DNA of 64,000 nt from Darksidea phi (taxonomy: Eukaryota > Ascomycota > Dothideomycetes > Pleosporales > Lentitheciaceae): the NCBI GenBank assembly GCA_030770425.1, contig JASJFT010000167.1, positions 39,197-103,196 of the forward strand, written 5' to 3'. This document shows positions 43,351 to 55,228 of this stretch, one piece after another. Position 1 is the first letter of the stretch; each line of letters starts with the position of its first letter. The translations under genes were made by a program, and so were the position numbers. Below the pieces are notes generated by a model. That model was not told the origin of the DNA. It saw only the letters and a program-made list of their open reading frames with translations, and ran no database searches.

Positions 43351-44390
43351 ATGGATTCACCGCCCTTCAAACCGAGGGCGATTCCCTCCCATCTTCCCAA
43401 TGGCCACTCGCCGCTCAGCACCACCACCGAGGCTCGCGACAAGAAAGAGAGGGACAACCTTTATGCCGCCATCGAGACGTCGAACCGCCGTCGCCAGGTC
43501 GTCGACTTTGACGGGCCGAACGGCTACTTCCCAAAGAGGTCGACGAGCGCGGACGCCGACGGACGCAATGGCCACGGGAAGCACCACGTCGTGCACAGCG
43601 AGATCGATGTTGAGGGATACAACGAGGGGGCTGTTACGAAGACGCCGCTGGGCATGAGTCGCGCCCAGAGCCCGTACACGCAGCACCCCACCATCGACTT
43701 TGACGGCTTGAGCTGGCCGAGTAGGTCGCCCCGCAGACTCTCACGTCCACACGTTTACACGTTCACAGCTGACATGCGCAAGGCAAGGGCACCCGCGAGA
43801 GGAAGGAAGCGACCACGGCGGAGAAGGAGGAGCGCCTGGCGAGGCTGTCCGGCGCCGTCAGGACGATACTCGAATGCATCGGCGAGGATCCCGATCGCGA
43901 GGGCCTGCTCGACACGCCCGACCGCTATGCAAAGGCCCTCCTCTTCTTCACAAAGGGCTACGAGGAGAACCTGCGCGAGATTGTGAACGGCGCCGTGTTC
44001 CACGAAGACCACGACGAGCTCGTCATTGTCAAGGACATCGAGATCTTCTCGCTGTGCGAGCACCACCTCGTGCCATTCACGGGAAAAATGCACATCGGAT
44101 ACATCCCCAACCGCCGTGTCATCGGTCTCTCCAAGCTCGCCCGCATCGCCGAAATGTTCTCCCGCCGTCTCCAGGTCCAGGAGCGGCTCACAAAACAAGT
44201 CGCCCTCGCCCTCTCCGAGATGCTGCAGCCGCAAGGTGTCGCCGTCGTAGTCGAATCCAGCCACCTCTGCATGGTGATGCGCGGAGTCCAGAAGACCGGG
44301 GCAACAACCACTACCAGCTGCATGCTGGGCCGCATGCGGTCGACGGCCAAAACCAGGGAAGAGTTTCTGAGTCTCATCAACCGGAGATAG
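43351..44390 (+). CDS. GTP cyclohydrolase I
   Basis: Exons are 43351-43720 and 43783-44390 (62-nt intron), giving 325 aa. The enzyme converts GTP to 7,8-dihydroneopterin triphosphate, the first step of folate and tetrahydropterin synthesis. The N-terminal 120 residues are a fungal-type extension, low in complexity. Splicing gives [15 protein letters not shown] and then the catalytic domain: [35 protein letters not shown], the Zn-binding [48 protein letters not shown] and a C-terminal TTTSCMLG. All active-site Cys and His residues expected for the family (CEHH, SHLC) are present. The start at 43351 is the first ATG in frame. Confidence 0.95.
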
Positions 44391-44720
44391 TTGGTGTTTG
44401 TTTGCTTCACATATTTGTACCATGCATAAAGCGGAACTAGGAACGGCGTTTGTGGCTGGTGTTCATCCACGCAGGCAGGCAGTCATGGTGGCTTCGTTGC
44501 GCTGCATTAGATCATATGCATTGGCCTTCAACAGGCGCCCAGTGATACTCTCACCATTCACTCTTATTCCACTTTTGTGCTCGTCTTGCTCCCTGCATGA
44601 AAGGCCCGCGACGACGCTTCACCACAACATGTAAACTCGTCACTCCCCGCTTTCTCTCACCTCACCTCGCCCTAGATTGCTTTATCCCTGTTCTTCCGAT
44701 ACCTCTACAACCCAAATCTC
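44391..44720. other. Intergenic
   Basis: This 330-bp region is the 3' flank of GTP cyclohydrolase and the promoter of the next rightward gene. The last 80 bp are pyrimidine-rich (CTCACCTCACCTCGCCC), as in many fungal core promoters. Confidence 0.4.
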
Positions 44721-46253
44721 ATGGCTACCGAGCCGCAAGACAGGTACACGATTGACACCGGCCTAGTCCCATCACCACAACAGCCTCCCACCTACTACAC
44801 TGACGCCCTCACGACCCCGCTGTCCGCAACCTCACCAGGCTTTCCACCCTCCTTCGTGGACATAGACGCGGACTCGAGCACACGATCATCTCCGCCGTCC
44901 AGCCCGATGACTGACGAATCCTCGTCGCTCGGAAAGGGGAAGAGCAAGCGCCTGCCGGTGGACATGGACGTCTCGCCTCCCCTGCCGGCCCAGGCTGCTG
45001 GTTCGAAGCGCTCACGTCCGCCAGCACCTAGACCTGTGCGCCGCCATCGGCACCGTCGCCGCAATGTGGCAGCCTCAGTGTGGGGGCCGCAGCTCCCTAT
45101 GGCGCCGCACAATGCGAACGGGGCCCCTTTCAACATATACAAAGCGCTCCTCCGCCACCCAAATCTCTTCTTCCAGTTCGCCATCCGCCTCCAGCCTACG
45201 ACATTGACCGACCTCTACGCCATTGACAAGGAGTTCCACTACCGCTTCAACAAGTATTCCGTCTCCATCATCGCTGAGCATGCTAGCTACCACGCCCCGG
45301 AGGCCGCCTACATCTTCAGCTGGATCCTATTCCCGGAGCTCTGCATCAGCGATCCGATGTTGCGCCCCATGGACGGCCGTCCGCATCTCGCCCGCGACAT
45401 CCCCAGCCTGCGCTGGGCCAAGATGGTCGTCTACCGGGATGCCGTCGTTCGCGGCATCTTGACTGACATGGGCATTCAGGGCCTTAGGGTGCCAAGGGGA
45501 ACGCAGGTGGCGCTCATGAAGTTTTGGCTACTCCTGGAGATGAAGACCATGGCTGTCCGCACAGCCTTCCTGTGTGATAAGAAGGTCTGGACCAATGACG
45601 ATATCTTCTGCTTTCTACACTTCCTCCTCAAACTCGACATGCGCATCCTACACCCCGTTTTCGCCAATGGCATGTGTAGCTTGAGCCATATGATGCTTAC
45701 CCAGAAAAGCCTTACATCGCTGTACCACCTTCTCATTGGGAAGCTGACGCTAGACTACGACGATGCGACCGATATGCTGGTACGCACATATCTAACCGAG
45801 GATCTGGACACAGACACACATCCCTGGCTCGAAGACGAGATCGATAACGGCATCCCGGAAGAGGAGTGGGGACTTTTGTGTCGCGAGGGCTGGGATATGG
45901 ACGGTGAACGCCTCGAGCCTGCCGTCGACATGATTATGGTGGAAGCTATCCACCGCGGTCTCAACCCGCAACAGTATCTCCTCAGCTGGACCCTCTACGG
46001 CTTCTTCGACTCCAACAAGGTAGAGAACATTACAGCGCCGCGTAGGTGGCGACGCGAGAAGAAGGTCCATGTGCCGAAAGAGACGTGGCCGCTCGAACAA
46101 GTCAGGAAGGGTGTTATTAGCAAGTTAGATGCAAAGGTAGAAGCGGCGCCGATAAAGACGGAAGTCAACCGGCCGACGATTTCGCTGCTGCAGAGAAGAA
46201 TGGATGGGTCGGGGAGTGATTTGATGGGATACGCGGTGGATATGACGTTCTGA
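44721..46253 (+). CDS. Conserved fungal protein of unknown function
   Basis: Single exon, 510 aa. The first 120 residues are disordered (Pro/Ser/Thr-rich), ending in a strongly basic RPVRRHRHRRRN stretch that could be a nuclear signal. From about residue 130 the sequence looks globular: NIYKALLRHPNLFFQFAIRL, TLTDLYAIDKEFHYRFNKYS, FSWILFPELCISDPML, VPRGTQVALMKFWLLLEMKT. The LRHPNLFFQFAIRLQPTTL segment recalls a degenerate F-box, as in many fungal F-box-like proteins, but I cannot confirm it. The tail carries a possible SUMO-type IKTE site. No enzyme motif or TM helix is seen. Confidence 0.75.
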   Translation: MATEPQDRYTIDTGLVPSPQQPPTYYTDALTTPLSATSPGFPPSFVDIDADSSTRSSPPSSPMTDESSSLGKGKSKRLPVDMDVSPPLPAQAAGSKRSRPPAPRPVRRHRHRRRNVAASVWGPQLPMAPHNANGAPFNIYKALLRHPNLFFQFAIRLQPTTLTDLYAIDKEFHYRFNKYSVSIIAEHASYHAPEAAYIFSWILFPELCISDPMLRPMDGRPHLARDIPSLRWAKMVVYRDAVVRGILTDMGIQGLRVPRGTQVALMKFWLLLEMKTMAVRTAFLCDKKVWTNDDIFCFLHFLLKLDMRILHPVFANGMCSLSHMMLTQKSLTSLYHLLIGKLTLDYDDATDMLVRTYLTEDLDTDTHPWLEDEIDNGIPEEEWGLLCREGWDMDGERLEPAVDMIMVEAIHRGLNPQQYLLSWTLYGFFDSNKVENITAPRRWRREKKVHVPKETWPLEQVRKGVISKLDAKVEAAPIKTEVNRPTISLLQRRMDGSGSDLMGYAVDMTF

Positions 46254-46865
46254 GGACTGTCCTGGTTGAAATGGAGTCGAGCGTGAGGCGGAACGCATAT
46301 ATGCTGTCTAGTATCGACTGATGCATTGACCTACGAAAGCATTCTTTCTACATTAGGCTATGGGTGATGCGTGCTAGGTTGTTGCATGCAGTGTGTCATT
46401 GTCGGACAAATGTTTAGTGCTTTGTTTCCTCCTTCATCTTCGTACTCATAGACACGGTGGGATTCGCTTTTCCCTTTTATTATGCTAGTCATAGGCACCT
46501 TTAGTTTAGGCAGGTCTCTGTCGATTTGGCGATGCATCATGATAGTGCTAGATTCCAGTTAGCCTCGCGCACTCTAACTACTGTCCCCTCCTCAGAGACT
46601 ATCCCAGTACATTAATAGCAATTAGCGATGAGCTACGTCTTAGTCCTGTTAACCCTCCGTCAGAGCAAGCGGGAACCTAAGCATTGTCCGAGATGCGCCG
46701 CTCGATGAGGGGTGGGTCTCCCGATTGTGTATGGTAGATGGAGAGATTTGCAATAATATGTGAGAATGAACCTTGATACGCTCCAACTAGATCAAATTTG
46801 GGTATCATCCCATTGCGCCTGGAAATGCTCGATGCTCGACCCATGCTTTCTCCTCCAAGGCCACA
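46254..46865. other. Intergenic between convergent genes
   Basis: This 612-bp region holds the two 3' flanks. No gene or repeat was recognised. Confidence 0.4.
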
Positions 46866-48855
46866 CTACCTGTTTTCGTTCTTCTCCCTCTCGATTCTCG
46901 CCCTGATGTCCCTCACCAAGGCCTTCGCGTCCTCGACCTCTACGCCGTCCTGACAAAGCTCGTTTGCAAGCTCCATAGCCCTCTGGTACATGCCGCGCAT
47001 ATACTCCCATCTCGCAAGCCACAGTCTTGCCTTACTCGTCGTAGGCGTGACACCCACGCCGCCTCCGACCTCTAGCGTCGCTTCGTCATATTCTGGCCCT
47101 TCTTCTTGCGCGAGAACGAGTTCCATGTACGCCGAGCATTCCTGCATGTCCTGAAGGCGTTCGTAAAGGAGGGCGATTTGATAAAGGACTTCTGGGTCGA
47201 GAACGCCACCGCCAAGGGCAGACATGTCACCGGAGCCGAAGGACGAGCCGACACCTGCGTCGTAATATGAACCTGCGACCAATGCGCGCTTATATGCACG
47301 GATACCGTTTATAACTTTATTAACCTTGCCGAAACATTGGCCAACGGCCATCCACAGCTTTGGATCGTACGGTCGGAGGGCAGCGGCGCGCTGATGGTAG
47401 AAAAGAGCGTAGGAGTGCATTTCCAGCACCTCGTAGGTTTGACCTAAACCATACCATGCCCGATAGTCTTTGCGATTGACGTCTACAGCGCGTCGGTAAG
47501 AGTCGATGGCGGCGTGTGTGTTCTTCATTTCTACAAACTCGTGGCCCATCAGCGTCCAGGCAGATAGGAAAGTCCGATCCAGGATCAGTGCACGCCGGAA
47601 GTACATGACAGCCTTCTCGTGCTCGGACTTGAGCGAGAAGTAGTTCCCAACGACACAGCACGTTTCGGGCCTGAACTTGTCGGTATTCGAGGCAAGCTGG
47701 GCCAGGAAAGCAAGCTTCGCCTTCATGCCCATGACGTAGAGGATGTTGGAGTAGTTGTCGAGATTGTCGAGACGATGTGGTTCGCTTATCAGAATGTTGG
47801 CGAAGATTTGCTCGGCCTCTTCGAACTCTTTGGTGTGGTAGTGCAGCAACGCGCGTTGTGCTTTCAGGAAGGCCGAGGTTGGGAAGATGGAGAGGATCTG
47901 GGAGAGAGAGGCGTGAACCTGGTCGTTTGCCTGGTACAGCTCCTGGGAGGCGGCGACATGGAAGATGAAGGTCATGATGTTCTGCGGCAGGCGGGAGATG
48001 ATGTGGTTCAGCTAGAAGCTGTCAGTGGCAGCCATGTCAAGAGGTTTGCGAGCCTACCTCTTCAGCAGTGCCGAGCAATGCTATCAGCTCCTGCCATGCG
48101 CCCCAGTTGTATGTGTACTGATGCACGCTGCGGATGAAGTAATCCATGGCCAGCTTCTCGTTCTTGCTCTTGGCCAGAACCACGCCGTACAGATACTCGA
48201 GCCAGCCCTGGGGTTGGCGGCCACTGGCCTGCAGGTTGCTGAACCACTCTTCCAGCACGGCGCATATGCCAGGTAGCTCCTGGTTGACCGTCACGCCGCC
48301 GTCTTCAGGCCCGAGAATCATCTTGCTGTCCTCGTTCATGCGCTTCTCGCCAGCGATGTACTTGGCATACAGGGCCAGAAACAGCGCCTTCTGGCTCAGA
48401 TGCTGGGTTTGATGTGCGGCGATGGTGTTCGACTTGGCCGGCTTGGTCGGCGTCCCCAGCTTCGCCTTCCCCTTCGGCTTCGCTTTCGCAGAGGGCGTGT
48501 GGATGGACCCCCTGGGCAGCGCGCCGGGAAGGAAGACGCCGGCGCATCGGTCGAACTCGCGGCAGTCAAAGTAGGCCTTGGCGAGGAGGTACTTGTGCGC
48601 ATCGCGTGCTTCCAACCGCAGCTCTGTCGCGTCCTTGGGGACCGTGGGAGGGGTGTGTGGAGGCGGGGCATCCGACATGGGCGAGTCCACGTCGGTGACG
48701 GAGCCCGCACAGGCATCGTCCGAGGATGGCAGCGCCGCAAGCAGCTCTGCTGCCCATTTCGCCGACTGGAAGAGGCACCGCTCCGTGCACGAGACGACAG
48801 CGTCCTGCAGCTGCGCCTTCAACTGGGCCTCGTCGGCCTGCGAGAGGGTGCCCAT
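46866..48855 (-). CDS. cdc23: Anaphase-promoting complex subunit 8 (Cdc23-like, TPR protein)
   Basis: Exons are 48855-48058 and 48011-46866 (46-nt intron), giving 647 aa. The start MGTLSQADEAQLKAQLQ at 48855 is preferred; the open frame extends upstream but relatives start here. The N-terminal domain includes the Cdc23 block (RDAHKYLLAKAYFDCREFDR, then YAKYIAGEKR). Tandem TPR units follow: FEEAEQIFANILISEP, RPETCCVVGNYFSLKSEHEK, AVMYFRRALILDRTFLSAWT, LMGHEFVEMKNTHAAIDSYR, DYRAWYGLGQTYEVLEM and YDPKLWMAVGQCFGKVN. These match APC8/Cdc23, a scaffold subunit of the anaphase-promoting ubiquitin ligase. It shares a 316-bp divergent promoter with farnesyl diphosphate synthase. Confidence 0.93.
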
Positions 48856-49171
48856 TGTGTAGGCACGAGTCGGAATGGATAGGAACTGGAACTGGAAATG
48901 TTTGGACGCGTCCGGCTGCGCACGCGTCCGGCTGACTGTGTGCGGCCGTTGCCTCTTTTGGTTTGTTTGTAGCGGGGCCCCCACCACACCGCCGCGGCAA
49001 AAGCTTTTCCCGCCCCGGCTCAAACCCGCGCCATACTACCTCACCCCTCGCCGCTGCGGCGTGGACCTTCTCACTCTCCTCAGCTCCTCGTGTCCTTCAA
49101 GCGCAGAAGGAGATTCTCACCCCTTAGCTGCTCTCGGTCCAGCATCCTCATCGACACCGACACCGTTCACA
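48856..49171. promoter_or_regulatory. Divergent promoter of cdc23 and erg20
   Basis: This short 316-bp region between two housekeeping start codons must hold both core promoters. A CT-rich stretch (CTCACTCTCCTCAGCTCCTC) precedes the erg20 start, as in many fungal promoters. Confidence 0.5.
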
Positions 49172-50358
49172 ATGGCTTCAAGTCCGGTCAAGCGCAAATA
49201 CACAGTGGTCGAACCAGGCTCACATACTACAGGTCAGGAGAACCCAGACGCCCGATCGCAGCGCCCTGCCACCACCTTGGAAGAGTTCGAGAGCGTGTGG
49301 CCCCGCATCGTGAGCGACCTGGAAACCCACTGCAAACAATACAAATTACCCAAGCAGTCACTTGACTGGTTCATCCAGGTACATTCCTGACCCCATCGAG
49401 CGATCAATGGCTTAACTCCTGAGGCCAGTCGCTCAACTACAACGCTATCGGCGGGAAATGCAACCGCGGAATGTCCGTCGTGGACACTTCCTCCCTTCTG
49501 CTCAACAAGACCCTGGACCCCGCATCAGACGAGTACTTCAAGGCTGCTCTTCTTGGCTGGATGATCGAGCTCCTCCAAGCCTTCTTCCTGGTCTCTGACG
49601 ACATCATGGACTCTTCCAAGACGCGTCGCGGAAACCCCTGCTGGTATCTCGTACCCAAGGTTGGCATGATTGCCATCAACGACGCCTTCTTGCTTGAGTC
49701 CTCCATCTATGTTCTCTTGAAGAAGCACTATCGCCAGCATGAGAGCTACATCGACATGGTGGAGCTCTTCCACGAAGTCACTTTCCAGACTGAGCTGGGC
49801 CAGGCCTGCGACTTGCTGACTGCCCCTGAAGACCATGTGGATCTGGACAATTTCAGCCTCGAGAAGTTCACCTTCATTGTCATCTTCAAAACCGCTTACT
49901 ATTCCTTCTACCTCCCTGTAGCTTTGGCCCTGTACTATGTTGGCGCCGCGACACCAAGGAATCTGCAGACTTGCTTGGACATCCTGATTCCCATGGGCGA
50001 GTACTTTCAAGCTCAAGACGACTACCTCGATGCTTTTGCCGATCCAGAAGTCCTCGGCAAGATTGGCACCGATATCCAGGACAACAAATGCTCATGGCTC
50101 GTCAATCAAGCTTTGAGGAAGGTGAACCCAGAGCAGCGCAAGGTCCTCGCTGAGAATTATGGCCGGAAAGACGCAGAGAAAGAGGCGAAGATCAAGGCCT
50201 TATATCACGACCTCAAGCTCGCAGAATTCTACCAGCAGTGGGAGGAAGAGCGCGTGGCTGACCTGCGGACGAAAATTGCCCAGGTAGATGAGAGCGAAGG
50301 GCTCAAGAAAGAGATATTCGAAGCGTTCCTGAAGAAGATCTACAAGAGAAGCAAGTGA
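49172..50358 (+). CDS. erg20: Farnesyl diphosphate synthase
   Basis: Exons are 49172-49378 and 49429-50358 (50-nt intron), giving 378 aa. The enzyme condenses IPP with DMAPP and GPP to farnesyl diphosphate for sterols, prenylation and terpenoids. Motifs: [12 protein letters not shown] right after the intron, the first Asp-rich motif DDIMD (126-130) followed by [33 protein letters not shown] and the second DDYLD (266-270) with [20 protein letters not shown]. The C-terminus ends KKIYKRSK, as in eukaryotic enzymes. It has an extra 25-30 residues at the N-terminus relative to yeast Erg20. The setting beside cdc23 indicates the housekeeping copy rather than a cluster-specific one, although it could feed the terpenoid locus 20 kb away. 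Confidence 0.95.
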
Positions 50359-50531
50359 AGAAAGGAAAATATGCATCTGCAAGGATTAGGAACATATATA
50401 GGCGCTGGATCGGAATTCAGATAGCTCTCTCTATAAATGCCTCCTGCAGCCTCAGCCCCACGCTTCCATCGTCTTGATCCCCATCTTCCCCTACACCAAT
50501 GCCTCGTCGTTGTGCGCAACAATACATCTTC

Positions 50532-51350
50532 TTATGACCCAGCGTAGCCGTCCCCAATCTTCTCCTGCAAAAGTTCCAAGAGCTCTGATTTGGTCTCAAG
50601 CAATGTCTTCCTGATGCCCTCGGCCTCTTCAAATCCAATGTCTGGGAATCCATCCAGCTTGAGGATCTTACGCAAAGGTTGCCAGTACGCAACCCCAAGA
50701 AGAAACAGACCGAGCGCGTAGAGGTCGTACGTCTTGCTTGAATGTTGTTTCCCCTTCTCCCTCAGCAAGTCACTCTGAACGCCCGGGCGTCAGTACATTT
50801 CGATAGACGAATCTGGTGCTCCGACTTCTAATGTAAAATCCTTGTTCTCAGGGCGCGAGTACCCGAAGCCTGAGGGGACAGCAGTCTCAAGAATGACAGC
50901 GGCGTTCTCGGACACGAAGAGAACGTCAGAGCTGCGAATGGCTTTGTGTAGCCAGTTGACGGAGTGGAAGTAAAGTACACTGAGGGCAAGTTCGCTGGCT
51001 AGCGCCACACAGACGTTCAACGATGGTCGCGAGACTAAGACGTTACCGAAAATATCATATAGCGAGGTGAGCTTTGTGATGGAAGATACAGGTGCGGGTA
51101 TCTCGAAACATCCACCCAGAGCGTTGTACGTGCGATCTCTTTCCAAGTCGTCAAAGAAGTCGAGGCAGTGCGGAGTGGAGAAGTCGGAGGGCTTGGGCAA
51201 CTCCAACATCTCCGCGAGAGCGGCTGTACGTTTTAATGTGCTAGGGTGGGTTTGCGGTTTATCGTCGTTGGGGTCGAGATACACCTTTCTGTAAGGCTTC
51301 CATTCGATCCAAACTTGCTTCTCAACCCCCCAATTCTCTAAATTGCCTTG
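50532..51350 (-). pseudogene. Kinase-like fragment (HeLo-associated type), broken
   Basis: A minus-strand frame reads VEKQVWIEWKPYRKVYLDP, LPKPSDFSTPHCLDFFDDLE, VALASELALSVLYFHSVNWL, HKAIRSSDVLF, SGFGYSRPE and, beyond a stop at 50790-50792, KTYDLYALGLFLLGVAYWQP. This is the C-lobe pattern of the fungal kinase-like domains usually found behind a HeLo-type N-terminus in cell-death proteins (WLHK-I-S-NVLF, then a YD-YSLG-LLE-G-W-P block). The in-frame TGA (MY-stop-RPGVQS) is a likely CGA to TGA change, and no usable intron removes it. The N-terminal HeLo domain is missing; upstream the sequence passes into a different pseudogene. It is best treated as a broken remnant. Confidence 0.55.
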
Positions 51351-51436
51351 GACCTTCCGTTTTTATCGTTGCCAATGATAGTGAGGACGCTGAAGGATTT
51401 GATACTTTATTGAGAACGCCTTCTATTTTAAGCTCG

Positions 51437-51967
51437 TCAAAGGAACGATAAGACACTTCCACTACGCTTGCGCGGAATATCCTCCACAGTGGGACCCTCA
51501 GTAGTCGCCTTATCAGCGCATACAAAGCCATCGCAAAGCTTAGAAACCGGCGTTCGCCAATGCACATCTTTCAACTCTTTATCCTCGACTAATAGCGCCA
51601 TCGTCGCGGAAGTGAAGCTCTTACACATTCTGGCACAATTGAACAATGCCTTTGATGTGAGCGGTTTCTCCTCTGTTCATCTCTCCTCGACTCCATTGCT
51701 TTGCGCTAGTTGTACGACTCCACAACCGCGGGAAGTAATTTGGGTGTGGTCGTCGACCGCAATGGCGAGACCTGGTACATGCTAGTAGTTCGTGGCATTG
51801 ACGACAAGCTTGTCGAAGCCCTCGGACGAGGTATCATCGTGTAGTACATTGAAGGGGTTGCGATGCAGATTGCTCGAGAGAGACTGACCTGGATCTAGAT
51901 TCAGGAAACTTTGGCATGAAGACATGTTCGCGGTATCAGAATTGTGTGCAAACAGTCTCTTGATCAT
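51437..51967 (-). pseudogene. Beta-lactamase-like serine hydrolase, N-terminal fragment with stops
   Basis: One minus-strand frame, read through two stops, gives EGFDKLVVNATNY, stop, HVPGLAIAV, ITSRGCGVVQLA, EER, stop, TEEKPLTSKALFNCARMCKS, FTSATMALLVED and TVEDIPRKRSG. This is the N-terminal half of the class C beta-lactamase/transpeptidase-like hydrolases common in fungi, up to the HRSGL region. The first stop (51782-51784, TAG) sits where the family has Trp; the second (51677-51679, TGA) fits an Arg codon change. The catalytic SxxK is degenerate (ARMCK). The C-terminal half, with the Tyr and KTG-like motifs, is missing. It abuts the kinase-like remnant. Confidence 0.55.
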
Positions 51968-52386
51968 GCGCCGTGTTCATATATCAGGTTGCGTTCTATA
52001 CAAAAAGGCAGAGTGGCGGTCAGTACTCCAGTCATGCTACCAGGACCGAGTCCTTTGTCGTGTAGTAGAATAAGCGCTAATCCGAATGCCGGGCTGGCAG
52101 TCTTGAATATAACAGCTCTGTGTCGCTGGTGAATACATTGTATGCTCTTTTCTTACATGGTCCTTCCCCATGTAGCCTATTCCAGTCTTGGTGAGTCATT
52201 ATGAGTTATTTGTTGTGGTAGCATTGAACGTCTGTAAAAAGATCAAGTCTGTGGGAAAGAGCTTCTCTATAGCCATCAATAAATCATAGAGGCTGGAGAG
52301 ATTATCGGTCGCGAGAAGACCTTCCCTGGACGTGGACGATGATTGCCAGTAACTCCACGTCACAGCGTACTCATGCAACAACACGC
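51968..52386. other. Intergenic, possibly further decayed sequence
   Basis: No gene was recognised. Minus-strand readings such as RAVIFKTASPAFGLALILLH give no secure family. Confidence 0.35.
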
Positions 52387-54174
52387 TCATCCTGTGTTAA
52401 CCCTCGGTGTCAATTTTACCATCAGCGCCGGTTTATCCCAAAGCATAAACACTTTCTGTTTGTCCCAATCCTTTGACTCCTCCTGGAGTTCGATGTCGAA
52501 ATTCCAGATGAGTCTCGCAAGAATAGAGCGAATTTCCAACCACGCCATACTCTTATCAACGTTAGATACTCGCTTTACAGCTTGCAGGAAGAAGTAAAGT
52601 TTACTTACCTGGCCTATGCAATTGCGTGGACCAACAGAGAAAGGCTGGAGAACAGATCGTTTGTCGTGCTCGTACTCATTATCATGCAAGAATCGCTGGG
52701 GCGCAAATGTATCTGCGTCTTTGAAGTTTCTTGAGGACCTGTACGCCGCATACTGAGCAACCCCGACAGTGACATCGGGGGGGATGAAAGTGCCAGCCAC
52801 CACCGCACCCTTCTCGCCTGTGCGGCGCGGCAGCATGAGGGGAGCCGGAGGATACATCCGGAATGTCTCCATAATGACGGCTTGCATGACCTTGAGCATG
52901 CTCAGTGATGTGAAGGTCATCTCTGACTCGTCATGGAAGGTCTCTCGAAGCTCCTCCTTTAGTTTATGAAGCCACTGTGGGTTTTTTAGGAGATAGAAGA
53001 CGGCACCGCTGAGAAGGGAGGCGGACGTTTCGCTACCCGCAACAATCATGACTCCCATTGTTCTTATGATCTCGTCGCGGGTCATCCCCTTCTCGTCGTT
53101 GTGCTTCAATATGTAGCTGAAAGCGTTAGCTTTTCACGACTATGATGGAAGGCCCCACTCACCTCATAAAGTCCTTCCTATCAGTCTTCGTTGCCATCCT
53201 CTTCACTGTCTTATTAACCGTGTACATTTCCATTTTATGTCTCGCCTTCACCATAGCAGGCACGAACTTGAGTAAGAAGAAGAAGGGGACGCCAAGAGCC
53301 GGGTACGATCGGAGTACTCTGAACATACGGGTCATTTTGAGGCTTTTGAACACATTGGCAACCCACTCGTTGTACTCCTCATTCTTAAGTGCATCAAACG
53401 AGTCAGCGAAGCACAAATCGCCTAAAATGTCAAAGGTGGTGAAGTTCAGGTAGCGCATGATGTCAACGGGAGTATCTGACTCGGCCTTCCTCTGAAGCTT
53501 CTCGATGAAGAGGCTAACGTAGGAGTTGATGATTTCCTCTTGGCTGCGAAGAGCGCTATCGGAGAAAGCATGGTTGAGGAGCCGGCGTATGCGCGCGTGG
53601 TCAGCGTCATTGGACGCTACAAGTAATCAGCTTAAGCTCCATTCTCAGCTAGTTAGTAGATGTACCAATGATGTTTGGAATGCCATCTCTCATAAAGTAG
53701 ACCTCGGCGTCTTTAGGGATTGGTTTCTTGCCCGAATGCCCATATATATCTACCGTTGTGGTATCAGCATATGATGCGCTGAAATCAACAATGATGTAAC
53801 ACCCAAGACTATCCAGCAGCAGTAGATCAGTAGAGCACTCACCGCGCCATGCCTCCGGCTTGATCACTGACACCCAGTGCGGAGACATACGGACGACATC
53901 GCCATACTTTTCGTGCAATTCATGCCAGTTAAAGACAACATCGCCAGTCCACAACTCATAGTGATGAGGAAAGTAGAAGGCCGCTCTTAATTTGGGTCCA
54001 GGCACATTGGCCAACGGATGAAAGGTAACGTTGTAAATGGCGCGAAAGACGCTGAAAACTACGTACTAGGCTTGTCAGCGGGAACGACACCGTGGTATCT
54101 TGCATTGAAAATCCTCTTACGGTGAGTAGAAATAATAGAAAGAGTTGGGACAGCGGAAATCCAAGTAGGTCCAT
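52387..54174 (-). CDS. Cytochrome P450 monooxygenase
   Basis: Exons are 54174-54121, 54065-53843, 53749-53666, 53616-53163, 53116-52609 and 52551-52387 (introns 46-93 nt), giving 495 aa. A short N-terminal membrane anchor (LFLLFLLT) precedes the proline-rich hinge LANVPGPKL. Conserved P450 features follow: WVSVIKPEAW, the helix-I oxygen-binding AGSET, ExxR as ETFR, PQRF for the PERF motif, and the heme loop FSVGPRNCIGQ with the Cys thiolate. The overall layout resembles microsomal fungal P450s of secondary metabolism such as the trichothecene C-15 hydroxylase relatives; substrate unknown. In intron 1 the acceptor GCCTAG (not GTACGTAG) is needed to keep YVVFSVFRAIYNVTFHPL in frame. It lies alone between pseudogenes and housekeeping genes. 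Confidence 0.92.
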
Positions 54175-55228
54175 CTTTGAGACTGATCGTAAGACTCATT
54201 GATTGGTAGAGACGATGTTCGTGATAATGTGACGAAGTGCTTTCACAGATGCCCCACCTGACTGCTAGCACACTGCAGTTTGCAACCCTCCTAACAGGCA
54301 AGAACGGACAAAGGACAACGGACAACGGACGACGCGGGTGGAACAGCGAGCCGCAGCACTAGGCTACCGAGATTTTGGACGCGTACGCGTCACGTCGGCT
54401 CAGCCTCTCGCTTCGACAAGGGTGTTGTCCTTTCACAGCCCACGCCGAATGGAACTTGCTCCTAGAGCAACTACTTTTCAATGCTAGGTGTGCACCGCTT
54501 TTCTCCCAAAGATAAACCAGCTAGACAAAGCACTTCTGTATGATTCAGAATACTTAGCTCTCAAATCCGGTAATATGCATGTATCAATCCAACGAAAACC
54601 ATTAATTGATAAACAAAGACATATACTTGCACAAGATACCTCGCTGTTCGTGCTTTCGGACGAGCATAGGTTATACCGGAACTCATGCCTTGAAAGCAAA
54701 GCCTTTACTACGTTCATAACCGTGCGAATATCTACATGTTAATGGCAGTGGTGGGACGTGTAGGCTAGGGATTAGAGGGGTCGAAGGACACGTACATACA
54801 TGCGAAGTCTGAGGTAGGTGCAAATCCAGCGGCCATTTTCTTGGTGAGATGCAGTTCCAGTTAACTTTGAAATCGCGGGGGGCAGCACTGCCCCGCAGCC
54901 GATGTGGAGCGAACAATTCCAGTTCAGCGTGAGTACGCACAATATCACAAATACTTAGATATGCTGTTTTTCTCTTTTCACCATACGTTGCGATCTCACA
55001 ACGATTTCCATGCTAATATATCGGGTTGCTACTCTCATCGCTGCTAGTCTCTTGCTGCTTGCTGCTAGCCAATCATGGAGGGGGATCTGATGGAACGCCC
55101 CGCATCACAATTGCCGACGGTAACAAACACGCAGGTACCGAGCCTCAAGTATACCCTTTCTACCCCTCCTGCTTCATCGTCCATCTTGATCGCATCCCCA
55201 TCCGTCTTACTCTTCCATAGCACCAGCG
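54175..55228. other. Intergenic between P450 and acetoacetyl-CoA synthetase
   Basis: This 1.05-kb divergent region presumably contains both promoters. No gene or repeat was recognised; small open frames at 54484-54940 lack features. GGACAACGGACAACGGAC at about 54309-54330 is a short direct repeat. Confidence 0.45.

Noticed and set aside
49172..50358. Farnesyl diphosphate synthase as a dedicated enzyme of the terpenoid locus
   Set aside because: It is 19 kb away, beside cdc23 in an ordinary housekeeping context.
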